Shown one piece after another: positions 44,760 to 56,499 of a stretch of DNA of 64,000 bases. Source of the DNA: Gnetum montanum (Eukaryota > Streptophyta > Gnetopsida > Gnetales > Gnetaceae); contig MNCI01020452.1 in NCBI GenBank assembly GCA_015680685.1, forward strand, positions 312,420 to 376,419, written 5' to 3'. A program made the translations under genes and the position numbers. A model generated the notes under the pieces. That model was not told the origin of the DNA. It did not search any database and worked only from the letters and a program-made list of their open reading frames with translations. How positions within the stretch are numbered: position 1 is the stretch's first letter; each line of letters starts with the position of its first letter.

Positions 44760-45830
44760 TAGACCATAGGAAGAAACAACAATTTCTTCATCAGGCTAAA
44801 CACTTCATGGAGATCAAGGAACACCTTTACAAGGTGTGTGCCATGGCTTGGTTCATTGGTGTATCCTTGATGTTGATCAATTATGTGTCCTTTAGGATTC
44901 TCATGAGGATCATTCTGGATGCCACTATGTTGGGAGATGCATGACCATTAAAATCCTGATGGAAAGGTATTATTTCCTAACACTCTTTAGGGATGCTCAC
45001 TAATTTTTCCACTCTTGTGATTGCTATCTACATGATGGTGGGATGACCACTCAAATAGAGGAACCTCAGTAGTGGATCCACCCACTGAAACCCTTTGACA
45101 TTTAGAGCATTAATTTCATGGATCCCATCACACTCATGTTGAATGGAAAGGCATACATCATAGTCATTGTTTACTATTATATGAAATGGGTAGAAGTAGC
45201 AGCTATCATTGATTTTACATCTTCTACAACGACTCATTTTGTACAAAAAAATTTTGTAAATAGGTTTTGAGTGCCACATGAACTAATTTCTAACAATGGT
45301 ACTCCTTTTACAAGTGCTACCTTTCAAAAGCTCATGAAATGCTTAGGGGTAGAACATAAACTAACAACACCCTATCACCTGCAAGCTAATGATCAAGTTA
45401 AGATTACAAATAGAGAGATCACTAAGTTCTTAACTAGAATAATTAGCAAATATCAAAGAGATTGGAGCAAAAAACTTAACAATTCCCTTTGGGCCTACCA
45501 CTTAACATGGAAACTCCCTATAGGCTATTCTCCCTATGAGCTAGTGTACAAAAAATTGTTAACACTTCCTATTTAGTCCAAGTTTTGTATACTTTCAATA
45601 GCCTATGACCTTGACCTTGACCTTAGTTTAGCATAGAAAGAAATATTGATCAATCTTAACATGCTAGATGAGAATTGACTGGTGGTCTTGTTCTTGAATG
45701 TTGTGCACAAGGCATTCATCAAACAACGCCATAACCTCAAACTAAGAAAAGTAAAATTTCAACTAGAAGACAAGGTCCTTTACTAGAACCCCACACATGT
45801 GCCACAATGAACTAATTTCAAACATTATGG
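44760..45830 (+). pseudogene. Integrase of element B
   Basis: The zinc-domain remnant starts near 44810 (MEIKEHLYKVC). The catalytic core includes a region with the first acidic site lost in broken frame. ISNNGTPFTSATFQKLMKCL follows, where the second D reads N, and then NDQVKITNREI, where the catalytic E reads K as in A. It continues LWAYHLTWKLPIGYSPYELV to 45576. A degenerate C-terminal region follows to about 45830. Inactive. Confidence 0.8.
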
Positions 45831-46079
45831 GAAGGGCCTTATATCATCTATGATACCTTTAATTTTGGGGCCATGTTGATCTACAAACTTAAGAGCCTAA
45901 ACAAAAGGCTATTAGTCAACATTCAATAAATAAATCCTTTCCATGAGCCCAAGAGAGCCAGTGCTAGGTACACCTCTTTGAATGGAAATCCATGCTTAAT
46001 TTCTTAGATCTCCTCCTTCCAACATAGTCATGGGGAAGATGGCCATTCATGCTAATCATATAAGTGGCTCCTTAGTTTT

Positions 46080-46600
46080 TGCACTTTTTTGTTTTACACC
46101 TTTTTGTTTTTACACTTTTTATTTTACACCATTTTTTATTTTACAACATTGTTAGTAAATTTTCTAATCTTTCTTACATATTTTATAATTTTTCTCTATA
46201 TTTTACTTTATTTGGTTTACATTTTTCTTATGTTTTCTAATGTATTGATTTCCTTTCCTTTATTGCCAACAAGACACAATAATGTTGTAGCTATTTGCTA
46301 ATGATGGTTTGTACTTAATGTTATTTGATTACTAATGTCTATATTTTATCTTTGAATTTTGATTATTTATAACTAAGAAATGGTTTCTTTTTCATGGAAT
46401 AGGTCATAAACCCACATCATTCACCCATCCATAGAACTTTATGGTGTTCCTAGTTTTGGAAATATGAGGTTGTTTTTCTTAATAAGAACTTTAATGAACT
46501 TGTGAACTTGGTAGTTTCCAAACTTGGGAAAGATTAAATAAATTAGTAAGGATGTGACTTCAAGGGTATTTGATGCTCTCTTTACTTCTTCAAACTCTTG
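46080..46600 (+). other. T-rich noncoding tail of element B
   Basis: T-rich sequence between integrase and the accessory ORF, similar in position and phrase content to 26550-27000 of A and 56520-56900 of C. The open frame at 46089-46301 is low-complexity Phe/Leu/Ile and is not taken as a gene. Confidence 0.55.
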
Positions 46601-46639
46601 AGTGCATGAGTTTTTTTATAAATCTCTCACCATTCTACT

Positions 46640-47490
46640 ATCAACCAATAATAGGAAGTTTGTGCCTTGTGCTAGAAATTTGCAATCGAGATTATCACTT
46701 GAAAAAATGAGGTCCTTAAGTTCAAAAGGGTTAAAAATCACTATAGGGACCAAGTGGAATTGCAAAAAGAAATCAACAAGAAGCATATCCAATTGAAAAA
46801 GGCAAAGGTAAATGAGGTCATCTAGTAGCTCCAGTAAGGAGGCAATCTCTACCAGCCTATCTTTGATGGGTTAAATGCATATAATAAGGCTGAAATCTAC
46901 ATGAAGGAGTTATAGATCAAGGAAATAAAAGAAAACATGGAGCTTGCCAACCTTAGATATGCAAACCTAGTGATTCTGACTCTTGAAAGGCCATGATTAG
47001 AATTGGAGAAACAAGTGGCCATCTCATTGTTATATGAGGTAAAGTTCAAGCATCATAAAGAGTCCAAGAAAAAGCTTGAGATTGCAAATGTGAAACTTGA
47101 GGTTCTTAAGGCAAAGTTCACTGATCATAGATCAACTATTGAGAATTTGGTCAAGAGAATGAATGACTACAAAGAGCTGTAGACTACACTCAAGGCATTC
47201 GACATTGAACACAAACACTTCATTGCTTGGATCATTAATGTGAATGAGTTGTTCTCAAAAATTCCTTGTCTATGGGATATTCCCATTTTAACCCACATTG
47301 GTGAAGCAATGTGGACTATGAATGATCCTTGGAGTAAGAAGGAGAAGATGAAGGTATTGTTGGATGTCTTCTATCTTTAACCAAATGTTGCAGCTATGAC
47401 AAGACAATCACAATAACTGCCTCAACAACCATGTGTGCTCGAAGCAAAAGAAGGTCCTTTGAAACCTTAAGGACATTCACTACCTAGGAC
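46640..47490 (+). pseudogene. Accessory coiled-coil ORF of element B (C-terminal part)
   Basis: Function unknown. In one mostly continuous frame with stops I read FDGLNAYNKAEIYMKEL, IKEIKENMELANLRYANLVI, LYEVKFKHHKESKKKLEIAN and LVKRMNDYKEL. After these come FIAWIINVNELFSKIPCLWD, THIGEAMWTMNDPWSKKEKM and KVLLDVFYL. The Lys/Glu/Leu periodicity suggests a long coiled coil. The same blocks occur in the same order in element C at about 60545-61260, so this was a real protein of the lineage. B keeps only the C-terminal part. It lies where env-like or extra ORFs sit in some plant gypsy elements. Confidence 0.6.
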
Positions 47491-47717
47491 TATGTAATTT
47501 TTCTTCATAATCTTCCATTCATATGAAGAGTTTTTGTTTTTAATTTTTATCCTAGTATTCAATTTTATTATCATGAACACCAAATTATTTGTAATGATGC
47601 TTAACTATATACTTTTGCACTCAATTTTTGTTGTGTTTGTTTTATGTATTTGTAGTTAGTCAATAATTCCATACCTTTCCAAATTTTGTAAAGAACTTGA
47701 GGATGAGTTTTCATTCA

Positions 47718-47729
47718 GTTGTGGGGATA
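47718..47729 (+). other. Polypurine tract of element B
   Basis: GTTGTGGGGATA directly before the 3' LTR start TGATGAATCA. Confidence 0.7.
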
Positions 47730-48600
47730 TGATGAATCACATTGTTGGGTTGCATCAATGAGATGTCATCAATGCAAGCCCATTGATAGGATCTTATCAT
47801 CGTGATCCTGTTCATGAGGGGTTTGACTCGTTGATGTGTACCAATTGACAGGGCCAGTTATTTTTGCCTATAAATGTGCACCTATCCAATGAATTTATGG
47901 GAATCTCTCAATAGGTATAGAGAAGTGCTTTCAGCATTTTTTTCCAACAATTAAAATATTTTCTGAGTGCCCACAGTAAGAGTCAAAGAATATATGGATC
48001 TTTATTGAAGTAATGATTTACTAAGGACTTTAGTGTGAATGGAAATAAAGAAGAGCTTTTCTTATCAAACCTTGCAAAACTTGGAATAAATTAATTATTT
48101 TTTATGCATTTAATATTCATGTAATTTACTTTAATGTTTTTAACTAATTAATTATGATTGATTAAATAGAAAAAACATAAGTGTGACCACTTTGAGCATA
48201 TGTTTAATGCTTGGTAATCCTAGTAGTGCTTAACACTTGGTAACCTAGTGGTGTTATAACATGTTCAGGATGTGCACAAAAAGTGGGAATGGATGCTTAT
48301 TTTAGGATTACTTAAGTATTAGCTAGTTACTAGACTAGTTAAACATTTAATTACTTTATTCTTGTTCTTAGGGGAATTAATTCATAAATGACAAAATGAT
48401 AAAAATCATATGCCTTAGTTACACTTAATCATATATTTGTACTTCACAAGTGGAACTACAAAGACAATGATTGCAATGGTTAGATTCACCTCCTAGAACC
48501 AGTGGACTTAGAAACCTAAAGTCTTTGGAATTTGACTAGATCGCTGAGTGAATGCTAGTGATTCATATAGGTGGGTGTAGGGTATGCTCATTGCTCATCA
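47730..48600 (+). repeat. 3' LTR of element B (871 bp)
   Basis: Same length as the 5' LTR, starting TGATGAATCA and ending TGCTCATCA. TATAAAT lies at 47869-47875. Confidence 0.9.
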
Positions 48601-49800
48601 TCAAGACCATCTTCCTTGTGCAAAATTCACTTGCAGGAAATCATATTTTGAAAACTAATTTCATTTTCCTTCATCCAAAAAAGATTAGGAAACATAAAAT
48701 GCGACAACTGAGTGAAGATGTTTTATCTGGAAGTTCTATTGTTTGCAATTCTTGACCAATATTTAACTAGTGAAATAGAAGCTTGTACTTTGTCATTTAC
48801 AAAGCATTTTAGTAGTAACTAATAGTGTCTTTTATGAAATTTATTATTGAGCTTAAAGGGTTTGGACAATTTGTAATAGAATGAATTGGAATAACTTTAT
48901 TGTGAAGTATTTCCTCATGTTAATTTATCTTAGTTAAATGTTTGAGATTCCACAAAAATATGTGTTCTTTTCTTTTCTCTTTCTAAAACCCATTGAAACT
49001 CACTCTATTTTTAGTTTTCTTGTGGAACCTTCTCTCTGGGAGAAATTAGGAGTAGATTGGCAAAATTGTGCTCAAATGTTTTTGTAAAATTTTATTTATT
49101 AGAAGTAATGTACTATAGAGATTATATAGACTAAGTTATCTGACAAAATAGGAACCTTCAATAACTCATAGTATTCAACAAAGTTAGTTAAATTTCATTT
49201 TTGATAGCCAATCACCATTTCATACACAACCCAACCAATTTAACATTCACAACAGTAAGCACACACTCATGTTTAATTTGTTTCATAGCCACTGAGTCTA
49301 TTTTGAGCTATCTAGGCCTTGGTGCTCCCAAAGACCAGCAAGCACCCAAACCCTATTTGAAGAACACCTTCATTTTCTATGACCCCTATCATGAGACAAA
49401 AGGCATAACATTGATGGTTCCTAACAATTACTAGTAGTTTTTTTTATGCTAGAAGGAGGGCAAGAAAATTTGTTACTTGACTTCATTACATTCAAATAGT
49501 TTGATAGTCCTAGCACACCAATAGTTCTTTTGTTTCTAAGGGCTTGAAAGAAAATTCAATACTATTTTGGGTTCATGACCAAATAGCGTGATACTTTAGA
49601 AGGTTTCAAAGGTTTTAAATAAATTCCTAATTATAAGATTGATGGTTTATTAGAAGAAGATCAAAAGAAGGTTCTTAAGTTGGGAACAAGTAGTGGAATA
49701 AAGAATGGAAGGATAATAAGATCACCCCCTCTATTTGGTTTACTAGTTTATAAGAGAAAGTCAAAGAAATATAAGAGTTCAACAATCAAAAGAAGTTCTA
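48601..49800. other. Element D sequence right of the B insertion
   Basis: The first 80-100 bases probably continue the minus-strand PPR fragment. The rest is AT-rich. A 77-codon frame at 49201-49434 has no recognised domain. No primer site was recognised before the gag of D. Confidence 0.5.
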
Positions 49801-49805
49801 GTAAG

Positions 49806-51150
49806 ATGGAAAATCCACAACCAATGAATCCTCGACAAAGAGTTAAATGATTAGGATTTTAAAACTACAATGATATTCCTATGGTAGTTTACAAATATTT
49901 TCCTAAACCTTTTATTCTTGGAAAATCTTACTTGGCTAAAGAATACATTCACTTATTTGAGTTATCTTTAACTCATGTGAATGTTCAACATCAAGACCAA
50001 GCTTGTAGGCTATTTGTGGCAAATTTAAAGAATATGGCTCAAATTTGGTATTAAAACTTGCCAAGAAATGGTATCACAAGTTAGGATGATATGAAAAGTC
50101 TTTTCTTGGCCCAATTTGGCAATCAATTGAATTAACAACAATTGTACTATGGGTTAGTACAAGCTAAGGAAGGAGTTAAAGAGTCAATTAGAGATTTCAA
50201 CATTAAATTCCAATGAATTTATGGACTCTTTCAAAGGTAGTATAGACCATCAGATGAAATGCTTGGAGATACCTATCTTAGGGCTATAAATCCTAATATT
50301 TAAATTTGGTTAAGGAGAATTCCAAACTTACTAACAATGAATGACTACTTTAGTGAAGCTATATTGTCAGAAAAATAGTTAAACTCGAATCATGAAGAGA
50401 TTATCACAACTCAAAAAAGATAAGAGAAAATGATGATTCCTGTGCAAGAGTTTTCCCAACTTAAAGCATTATCATAACCATCTCATATTAAGATAGAGCA
50501 AGAGTTTGAAAATAGATAATCTAAGAAAGGATAATTATTGAAAGACTTGTTCAACAAAGTAGTAAAACTAGAAAAAGCTTTTGCAAAGATGAAAATCAAT
50601 GAAGAAAAGAAAAATAGGGAATAGAAACATCAAGACACTAAGTTATCAAATGATGTAGATGAGAGTGATCTTTCTATATCCAACTTCCTTGATATTAAAT
50701 CTAATAATGAGTTGTCTAGAGTCCATTATGTAAGCAAATCTTCTAACAATGGATCTAGTGATACCTCTTCTCTATCAAGTTATGAAGAAGATATATCATT
50801 AGATGAAGAGTGTAAGAATAATGAAGAAAATAAATGTAATTTGTGATAAAAAAAATTTACTTCTAGGGCTCCAAACATGGTTTCTGATCTATCTACTAAG
50901 AGGAATATTTTTGAATCAAGAAAAAGAGAGATAAATAACAATAAAGAAAATAAAGTAGAGAAAAGTACTTAAAATCATTCTTTTAATAAATGGATGAAGA
51001 AACCAAGCTTTCATAGAGAAGGAGAATACAATTTGATTGAAGATCTTAAACATGTCAAGGAAAATATTAGTAAATATCAATTGTTACAAATAGGAGATCA
51101 ACAAAGAAAGGTTTTATAGTTCATTAAAGATAAAAGGAGAGTTTGAGAGT
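49806..51150 (+). pseudogene. gag: gag of element D
   Basis: The frame from ATG 49806 (MENPQPMNPRQRVK) carries a gypsy gag core: HVNVQHQDQACRLFVANLKN, then AQIWY, LPRNGITSWDDMKSLFLAQF, LVQAKEGVKESIRDFNIKFQ and YRPSDEMLGDTYLRAINPNI. This is the A-x-x-W-[FY] ... W-x-x-[LM]-x-x-x-F-x-x-x-[FY] pattern seen across plant Ty3/gypsy gags. An acidic Ser-rich stretch follows near 50740-50840. About ten in-frame stops are present. It is distinct in sequence from the gags of A, B, C and F. Confidence 0.75.
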
Positions 51151-51164
51151 CAAAATTAAGTTAT

Positions 51165-51600
51165 GTGTCTAACATTGGTAAGACAACAAAAGCTAGCTAT
51201 GATTCTACTCCTAACAAGGAAACTCCTCCTTTTCTTTTGACAATGAAGTTAAAGGATAAATATCTTCAAAACTATTTGGTTGATTTTGAAGCTACCTCTA
51301 CTATTATGACATTGTCTATATGTAAAAGAATTAGTTTGACTATTGAGTAGTCCAATAAAAAGATCATTCAAGTAGACAAAAGTAGAGTGAACATTGAGTG
51401 TCAACTACCCAATGTTCTATTAGAAATAGCTTTTGAATCTCATATAAAAAGTAGAGTAACTATTCAAGTAATAGATATTCTATATCCATATATTCTTTTG
51501 TTGAACAGAAGTTGAAGTAAGAATTTTTTAGGATACATATCAACGAATTACTCACATATGTGGATACCTTGGAAAGGGAAGCCAAATCAAATATACATAC
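51165..51600 (+). pseudogene. Protease region of element D
   Basis: FLLTMKLKDKYLQNYLVDFE continues with ATSTIMTLSICKRISL. The active-site triplet, normally D-S/T-G, reads D-F-E. After a stop the frame goes on with VNIECQLPNVLLEIAF and VIDILYPYILLLNRS, matching the late hydrophobic strand before the usual L-L-G-R motif. Inactive. Confidence 0.65.
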
Positions 51601-51724
51601 ATAGTAAACATTTGATGATGGAAAAGTAACTACAAATGGAAAAAACAAAGTTGTTGAAATAAAAGCTCTGAAACCAAAATTTGTACACTTGAAGAAGTTC
51701 ATAACTTCAAGAAAGAGGAATCTC

Positions 51725-51990
51725 AAGATGAGAATAAGTGGGAATTATTGTATGATAGTTCTTGTTACTCCAAACATGTAGGGGTTGGATTAGTTCTAGT
51801 AAAGGATTATTTCCAAAAAAATTTCAAGGAAGTTCCTGTATTTTTCCCTTGCATTAACAACAAGGCCAAATATAAAGCTTTGGGTATTGGAATTAAAATA
51901 GCATTTGAAAAAGGAAAGGAGGCAAATTTGGGTAATAATGCTACAAAGGATAACATGGGGGCTAAAGAAGTGAGAAGACCAATAAAATAA
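51725..51990 (+). pseudogene. Additional RNase H remnant of element D (Tat type)
   Basis: The open frame gives WELLYDSSCYSKHVGVGLVL, VFFPCINNKAKYKALGIGIK and IAFEKGKEA. This matches the second RNase H domain of Tat-lineage elements, which has the pattern D-G-S/A ... G-x-G-x-V, then C-[ST]-N-N-x-A-E-Y-x-A-L. Two catalytic-type residues are changed (DG to DS, AEY to AKY). It follows the protease by only about 130 bp, so RT, the first RNase H and perhaps more have been deleted between them. Confidence 0.65.
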
Positions 51991-52320
51991 GAGGAAGAGA
52001 AAATAGATTGGTTTATAATAGAAGTTAAGTACGATAGAATCCAAGACAAGAGGATTCCTAAGAGACCACTCTCTTCCCTTCTATTGAGTACCTTATTATA
52101 TGGCTCACTTGTATAGTTTTCATTTTCATTTCTTAGAAATGAGGTTTTTATACCATTAAACCTTAAGTTTGATTGGAATTTTCCCCTAAAAATATTTGTT
52201 GTTTTCCACTATAAAAAGTTCAATAAAAAGCTACAACTACAATTAAATTTAGTTAGTATTTTTCAAGTTTCAAATGGAGCTTGCATAAATTTCCTTAAGC
52301 ATTTTAAGGAAGGCAATAAA

Positions 52321-53150
52321 TGTTGGCATATTTCTGGCCATTTAATGGACTAGGCTTTATGAGGTTAAATACACAAAATTTAATCAAGTAAAAATAAAGA
52401 AAAGTGATTAAAACATACCATTTTTAAAAAATTTATTTTGCTTGATGGTTTAGCTTCAGCTTTTAAGAGCTTTTTGGGTTTTAAGAGTGTAAAAGTCAAA
52501 GACTTTGTGTAATCAAATTCTGGGAAAATTCATCATCTTTTCAAAGGTAGATTGACTAAGAATTCTCATGAATATAAGAGGTAAAGGGAGAGAAAAAAAT
52601 TATCAAATACAATTAATTCTTTTGTGCATGAAACACAAGAGAGAAAGAGTTATATATTGATACTGGCACATTAAATACTATAACCTATCACAAACTTTCT
52701 TAAGTGGAGAGGTACCTCCTTCTATTAGAGGACTTTTTATGGCTTAGCACATCAATCTCTCCTCCAACCTACTCTCTAGGAACATCACAATTCATATTGT
52801 TAAATGGCTGAATGTAGTTAATGTTAATCTTTCCTTCAACAATTTTGATGGGAACCTATCAAAATCCTTGGGCAACAAGCTTATACAATAGGAGAGCATG
52901 AATCTTTCTCATAACAAGATTACAAATCCTATTTTTAAGGCAATGTCAACTATTTTGAAGGCTCTCTCCAAAGATTACAAAATTATTCATTCATGTACAA
53001 ATCTTGCATGACTGTAAGAAAGCAGAACATGAACAAATGTAATATGATTGAGTTGAATCTCTAATTTTCTCAACCATTCAAAAATTTGTAGAGTTTCCAA
53101 TCCATTCCCATGGAACCCACAAGTAGCAATCATGGCATTCCAAAAAATCA
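52321..53150 (+). repeat. 3' terminal repeat (LTR) of element D
   Basis: It starts TGTTGGCATATTTC after a purine-rich run and pairs with 37267-38149. It holds the second copies of the LRR piece (52705-52945, plus) and of the PPR piece (53010-53150, minus, F-W-N-A-M-I-A-T-C-G-F-H-G-N-G). The pairing stops at 53150, and 53151-53188 may still belong to the element. Confidence 0.7.
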
Positions 53151-53219
53151 TGGAATTCTATTATAATATTTTCATTACAAATGCTATTATTGGAGCTTTT
53201 ACTTCCATGGTTGGGGGGT

Positions 53220-54430
53220 ATTCGCATTAAGGTATCTCCCTAAGTTATGAATGCAATGTTTGGGATCTCTAGTCTTGATGTTTTTTGGGTAACCATTGAT
53301 TCCATGCAAGACATCTATTCTAATTGTATCATGTCCATAGCATATGATGAATATTATAATGTGTTTTTTGGGAAAGATGTTACATTTGAAAGAGGTCATG
53401 TTGAGAGATGCTTAATGACTCCTAATGCTTCCACCTTATCTCTTATTGTATTATATAATAGTATGGTGAAAGGGAAAAGTTATAGTTGTTTGTTACCACC
53501 CCAAGCCTATGTGCCTTATTATCTTCTCATAGGATTACCATTAGATTTGGAACATATGCTCTGTTAGGAAATCTTGAGTCTGTTTGCCAAGGAAAGGATC
53601 CTTGGATACACCTATCTCATTAGCTTGTTAATCCATCATAGGGATGTACTTATTCCAAATATGCCTTTACTCAAAGGCCAGAGGAGTCTTAGTGAATATG
53701 TTGAGAAGAGGAGTCTTTCACATGTGGTTGGAGTAGGATGTACCACTAGATTGTAAAAGTAGAAGAAGGAAGCATCTCCACAGCTGAGAAGATCAAAACC
53801 CATGAGTGCCCAAATAAATTTGTTGCTAAAGAAGCTTTTCCAACCATTTGCATGAGCTATAGGAAAGCTTGGGAGGAACCTCTCTTACTTATGTAAGAGT
53901 TTAGATGCAGTTAGCATTCTACCTCCTTCTAATGGGTAGGTGTTTGAGGAAGTTATTAGTCCTCCTATTTCTAATAGTGAGGAGAATGTTCTTGTCCCAC
54001 CGAGGCATTCTAAAATAGCTGATCCTTCTTGTGCTTATGGCTCAGGGATGGAGTCTCATTTAGAGCTTGAGGAACCACTAGCTCATGTCTAAGGGAAGCA
54101 TCATATTCCCATGCAGTAGCTTGAGTATCATGATCCTACACTACCTATTCATTTATTTTTTTGATCATCTAATGCTTCTAGTTGTTTTGAGTAGTGTGTT
54201 ATGAAGAGTATCTTTAGGACCTCGTCCAAATGGGTTCTAGCTCAAAAGCCTCTAGTTTAGCTAGATGCTCCAACTTCATCTCGATTCTGAGTGAAGCTTC
54301 ATCCTAGATGAGCGACCATATGGCAGATTGAGTCCTCTAATGAGGATACATAACAATCAAGCTAACTCAACACTAGTAGTGATGACAATGAGGAGGAGAC
54401 TTATTGTCCATCCCAAGTAGTAGAGGGCTA
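53220..54430 (+). pseudogene. Unknown ORF remnants inside element K
   Basis: Several adjacent plus frames give a partly readable protein. One at 53247-53567 has FFGKDVTFERGHVERCLM and LLPPQAYVPYYLLIGLPLDL. One at 53574-53756 has RSLSEYVEKRSLSHVVGVG. Later frames to 54430 are acidic and Ser/Pro-rich (VISPPISNSEENVLVPPRHS, then LNTSSDDNEEETYCPSQVVE). No copia protease, integrase, RT or RNase H motif is seen and no host family is recognised. It may be an accessory protein of a non-autonomous copia-like element. Confidence 0.4.
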
Positions 54431-54830
54431 AAGGAGGAGATGTTTTTTATTTCTCACATATGTGACTAATGTGATGATAGATAGTGATAGATTTATGTGG
54501 GAAATTGGTGATATGATAGTTTGTGGATGAATTATAAATAGATGGTGTTTACCTTTGTTATCTTTGTGTGATATATCTTTGCTCTTTACTTTTGTGTTTG
54601 CATCACTTCATTATTATTTTCTTTTTCATGCCCTATCAAACTACCTTGTCCCTTAATGCTTTATCTTAATCCCTTATTGCCATAGAAATTTATGTCTTTT
54701 TTAGTGCTTTCTTTATGTTATTTGTCCTTTTTGATGCTATTAAAAAAGAGGGAGAGTATAGTTATGGACATATTTTTAAGATTCTGCATGTCTACTAATC
54801 CAATTTCTTAAGTTTGAAACATCACCAAAT

Positions 54831-54840
54831 AGGTGGAGAT
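54831..54840 (+). other. Polypurine tract of element K
   Basis: AGGTGGAGAT immediately before the LTR start TGTGGACC, as in typical plant copia elements. Confidence 0.7.
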
Positions 54841-55906
54841 TGTGGACCTTTTGGTATTTCAAAATGTTAAGAAAATTGGAGAATAAGATTTTTTTGTGGT
54901 TGTTATATTTGCAAGAAAAGTAGTTGGATTGAGATAAGAAGTATTGTGGAAGTTCATGAATATGGACAAGGAAGGAAGAATTCAAAATGCAAAGGGAATC
55001 GAAGAAAGATGTATCTAAGAAATAGTAGACATCTTAGCAGAATTCAAGCTAGTACAGGAGAAGACATCTTTGTAAAATAGTAGACATCTTTCTAGAAAGA
55101 AAGACATATTTCATGAAAAGAAGACATCTTTCTAGAATGAAGGACTATTGCAGAAAGAATTCTTTCATCATATGAAGACATCTTTCCAAAATGGAGGTCA
55201 GATGTAGAAAGAAAACTCAGTCTTGAAGAAGAGGTCTTAAGTGACTATTATTTAGCCATTGCATAAGTTTTGAGATGAATTTGGAAATAAACTGGCTATA
55301 AGAAGACTTCATTCTCATTGGAAAAAGAGTAAGCAATGTGTATTGTGTATTGTAATCATTTGACAATCATTGTAATAATTATTTCTCTTCATTGTACAAT
55401 CATTTTTCTATTATAATTGGTCAAAGTGAGCTATGCCTTAGAGTGCAAGTATCAGAAAAATTAGTTGCATTATTTCCTTGTGATTGTTGTTTTCTTTTGT
55501 TGCCCTACAAGGTTGATGCGCTTCTTGCAAGAAGACATCTTGCTTGAGCTTGTCAAGATCCTACGGGATTGAGTGTTGGTATAGCACCACAACACTCTGG
55601 ATTAGAGCTCAAGTTGTAAAGGCTGGGGAATCCTAGAAACCACATTCTATGCTTGTGGAGACCTTGTAGGATTAAGTGGATTCATAGCATTGAATCACTA
55701 TGGATCAGAGCTTAGAGCTTGTACAAGGTATGGTACCCTTCAAACCACATTTGAAAGAAACAAAGTCTAGAAGTGTACTTATGAACTACAATTTGTGTGA
55801 ACTATCCAAGTTGGGAAACCACATTAACTTTTTTGTGTGTGCTTTGTCTCAAAGAATTTTAAGTTGGGGAACTTATTCATCACTTCCTTCTAAGTTCAAC
55901 TATCCA
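54841..55906 (+). repeat. 3' LTR of element K (1,066 bp)
   Basis: It pairs with 36108-37152, including the AGACATCTTTCTAGAA-type repeats at 55020-55200. It ends TTCAACTATCCA. Confidence 0.85.
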
Positions 55907-56059
55907 TAGCCTATACATAAGAACCACTAAACAAGACGACACTCAGTGGTTGAGAACCAAAAATGAGGATGAATCAACAATGTGCATGGAACTAGCTGAG
56001 AGCCTCACAAGTTTATATGTAGAAAGAATGAAGAATTTGGAGCATGGAAAGGCCTAAAA

Positions 56060-56470
56060 CACCATGGTTATTTTCTATTGTGCTAAGTGGGCTGAGGTAG
56101 TGGTTATTACCAACTATTCATCATCTACAGTGGCTCAATTTGTATAACAAAATTTCATAAAAAGGTTTGGTATGCCATGAGCACTAATTTCTAATAATGG
56201 GACACCTCATGAATAAAGTGCACAAGACAGATAATAAACAATGTCAAGATCTCAAGATTAGGAAGATAAATTTTAAACCAGAAGATGAGGTGTCCTACTG
56301 GAATCCCATGCATGTGCCTCAATGCACAAAATTTTAAACATTATGGGGAGGCCCTTACATTATGTGTGATACCTTTCCATTTGGGCCCATGATGATATAC
56401 CATCCTGCCAAGGAAAAGAATTTTGATCAACACCCAGCAATGCAAGCCTTTCCTTGAACCAACTGATTGG
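56060..56470 (+). pseudogene. Integrase remnants of element C
   Basis: After a short piece of the post-protease linker (55907-56050), the sequence jumps into integrase. It shows KWAEVVVITNYSSSTVAQFV, ALISNNGTPHE, then another internal deletion to NFKPEDEV and GGPYIMC-like GPY sequence. RT, RNase H and the integrase N-terminus are absent. The gap was probably made by deletion before or after K inserted. Confidence 0.75.
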
Positions 56471-56499
56471 CATGCATGCTCAATCTTTCGAATCTCCCC

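Larger units (their letters stand above)
38797..48600 (+). mobile_element. Full-length Ty3/gypsy element B, innermost of the nest
   Basis: Two 871-bp LTRs (38797-39667 and 47730-48600) flank primer site, gag, protease, RT, RNase H, integrase, a coiled-coil accessory ORF and a polypurine tract. Flanking pentamers CCAGG (38792-38796) and TCAAG (48601-48605) differ by two transitions and may be an aged TSD. It is the same lineage as A and C, and its RNase H is more complete than that of A. Stops and shifts throughout show that it is inactive. It is inserted into the captured PPR sequence of element D. Confidence 0.9.
37267..53188 (+). mobile_element. Tat-like gypsy element D with captured host gene pieces
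   Basis: Copies of one terminal sequence start TGTTGGCA at 37267 and 52321 and flank gag, protease and a divergent RNase H remnant (49806-51990). A purine-rich AAGGAAGGCAATAAA precedes the right copy. Possible 5-bp TSDs are ATTAG (37262-37266) and ATTGG (53189-53193), which places the right end at 53188; clear pairing of the terminal copies ends at 53150. The terminal copies include leucine-rich-repeat and pentatricopeptide-repeat coding pieces. RT and integrase were not found. Element B is inserted at 38797. Confidence 0.65.
36108..55906 (+). mobile_element. Copia-like element K, nested in C
   Basis: LTRs at 36108-37152 and 54841-55906 are about 1.05 kb and clearly alike. A tRNA-iMet-type primer site follows the 5' LTR, a purine tract precedes the 3' LTR, and a copia-like gag start is present. 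Its own internal part is small: 37153-37266 plus about 53189-54840. No pol motif is seen, so it was non-autonomous or lost pol. It interrupts C near the end of the protease region. A clear TSD was not found (GCATA on the left, TAGCC on the right). Confidence 0.8.

Noticed and set aside
46089-46301. Hydrophobic frame as membrane protein
   Set aside because: T-rich low-complexity sequence in the element B tail gives Phe/Leu/Ile by composition alone.
36103-55911. TSD for element K
   Set aside because: Left GCATA and right TAGCC do not match, and shifting the LTR end to force a match breaks the LTR pairing.
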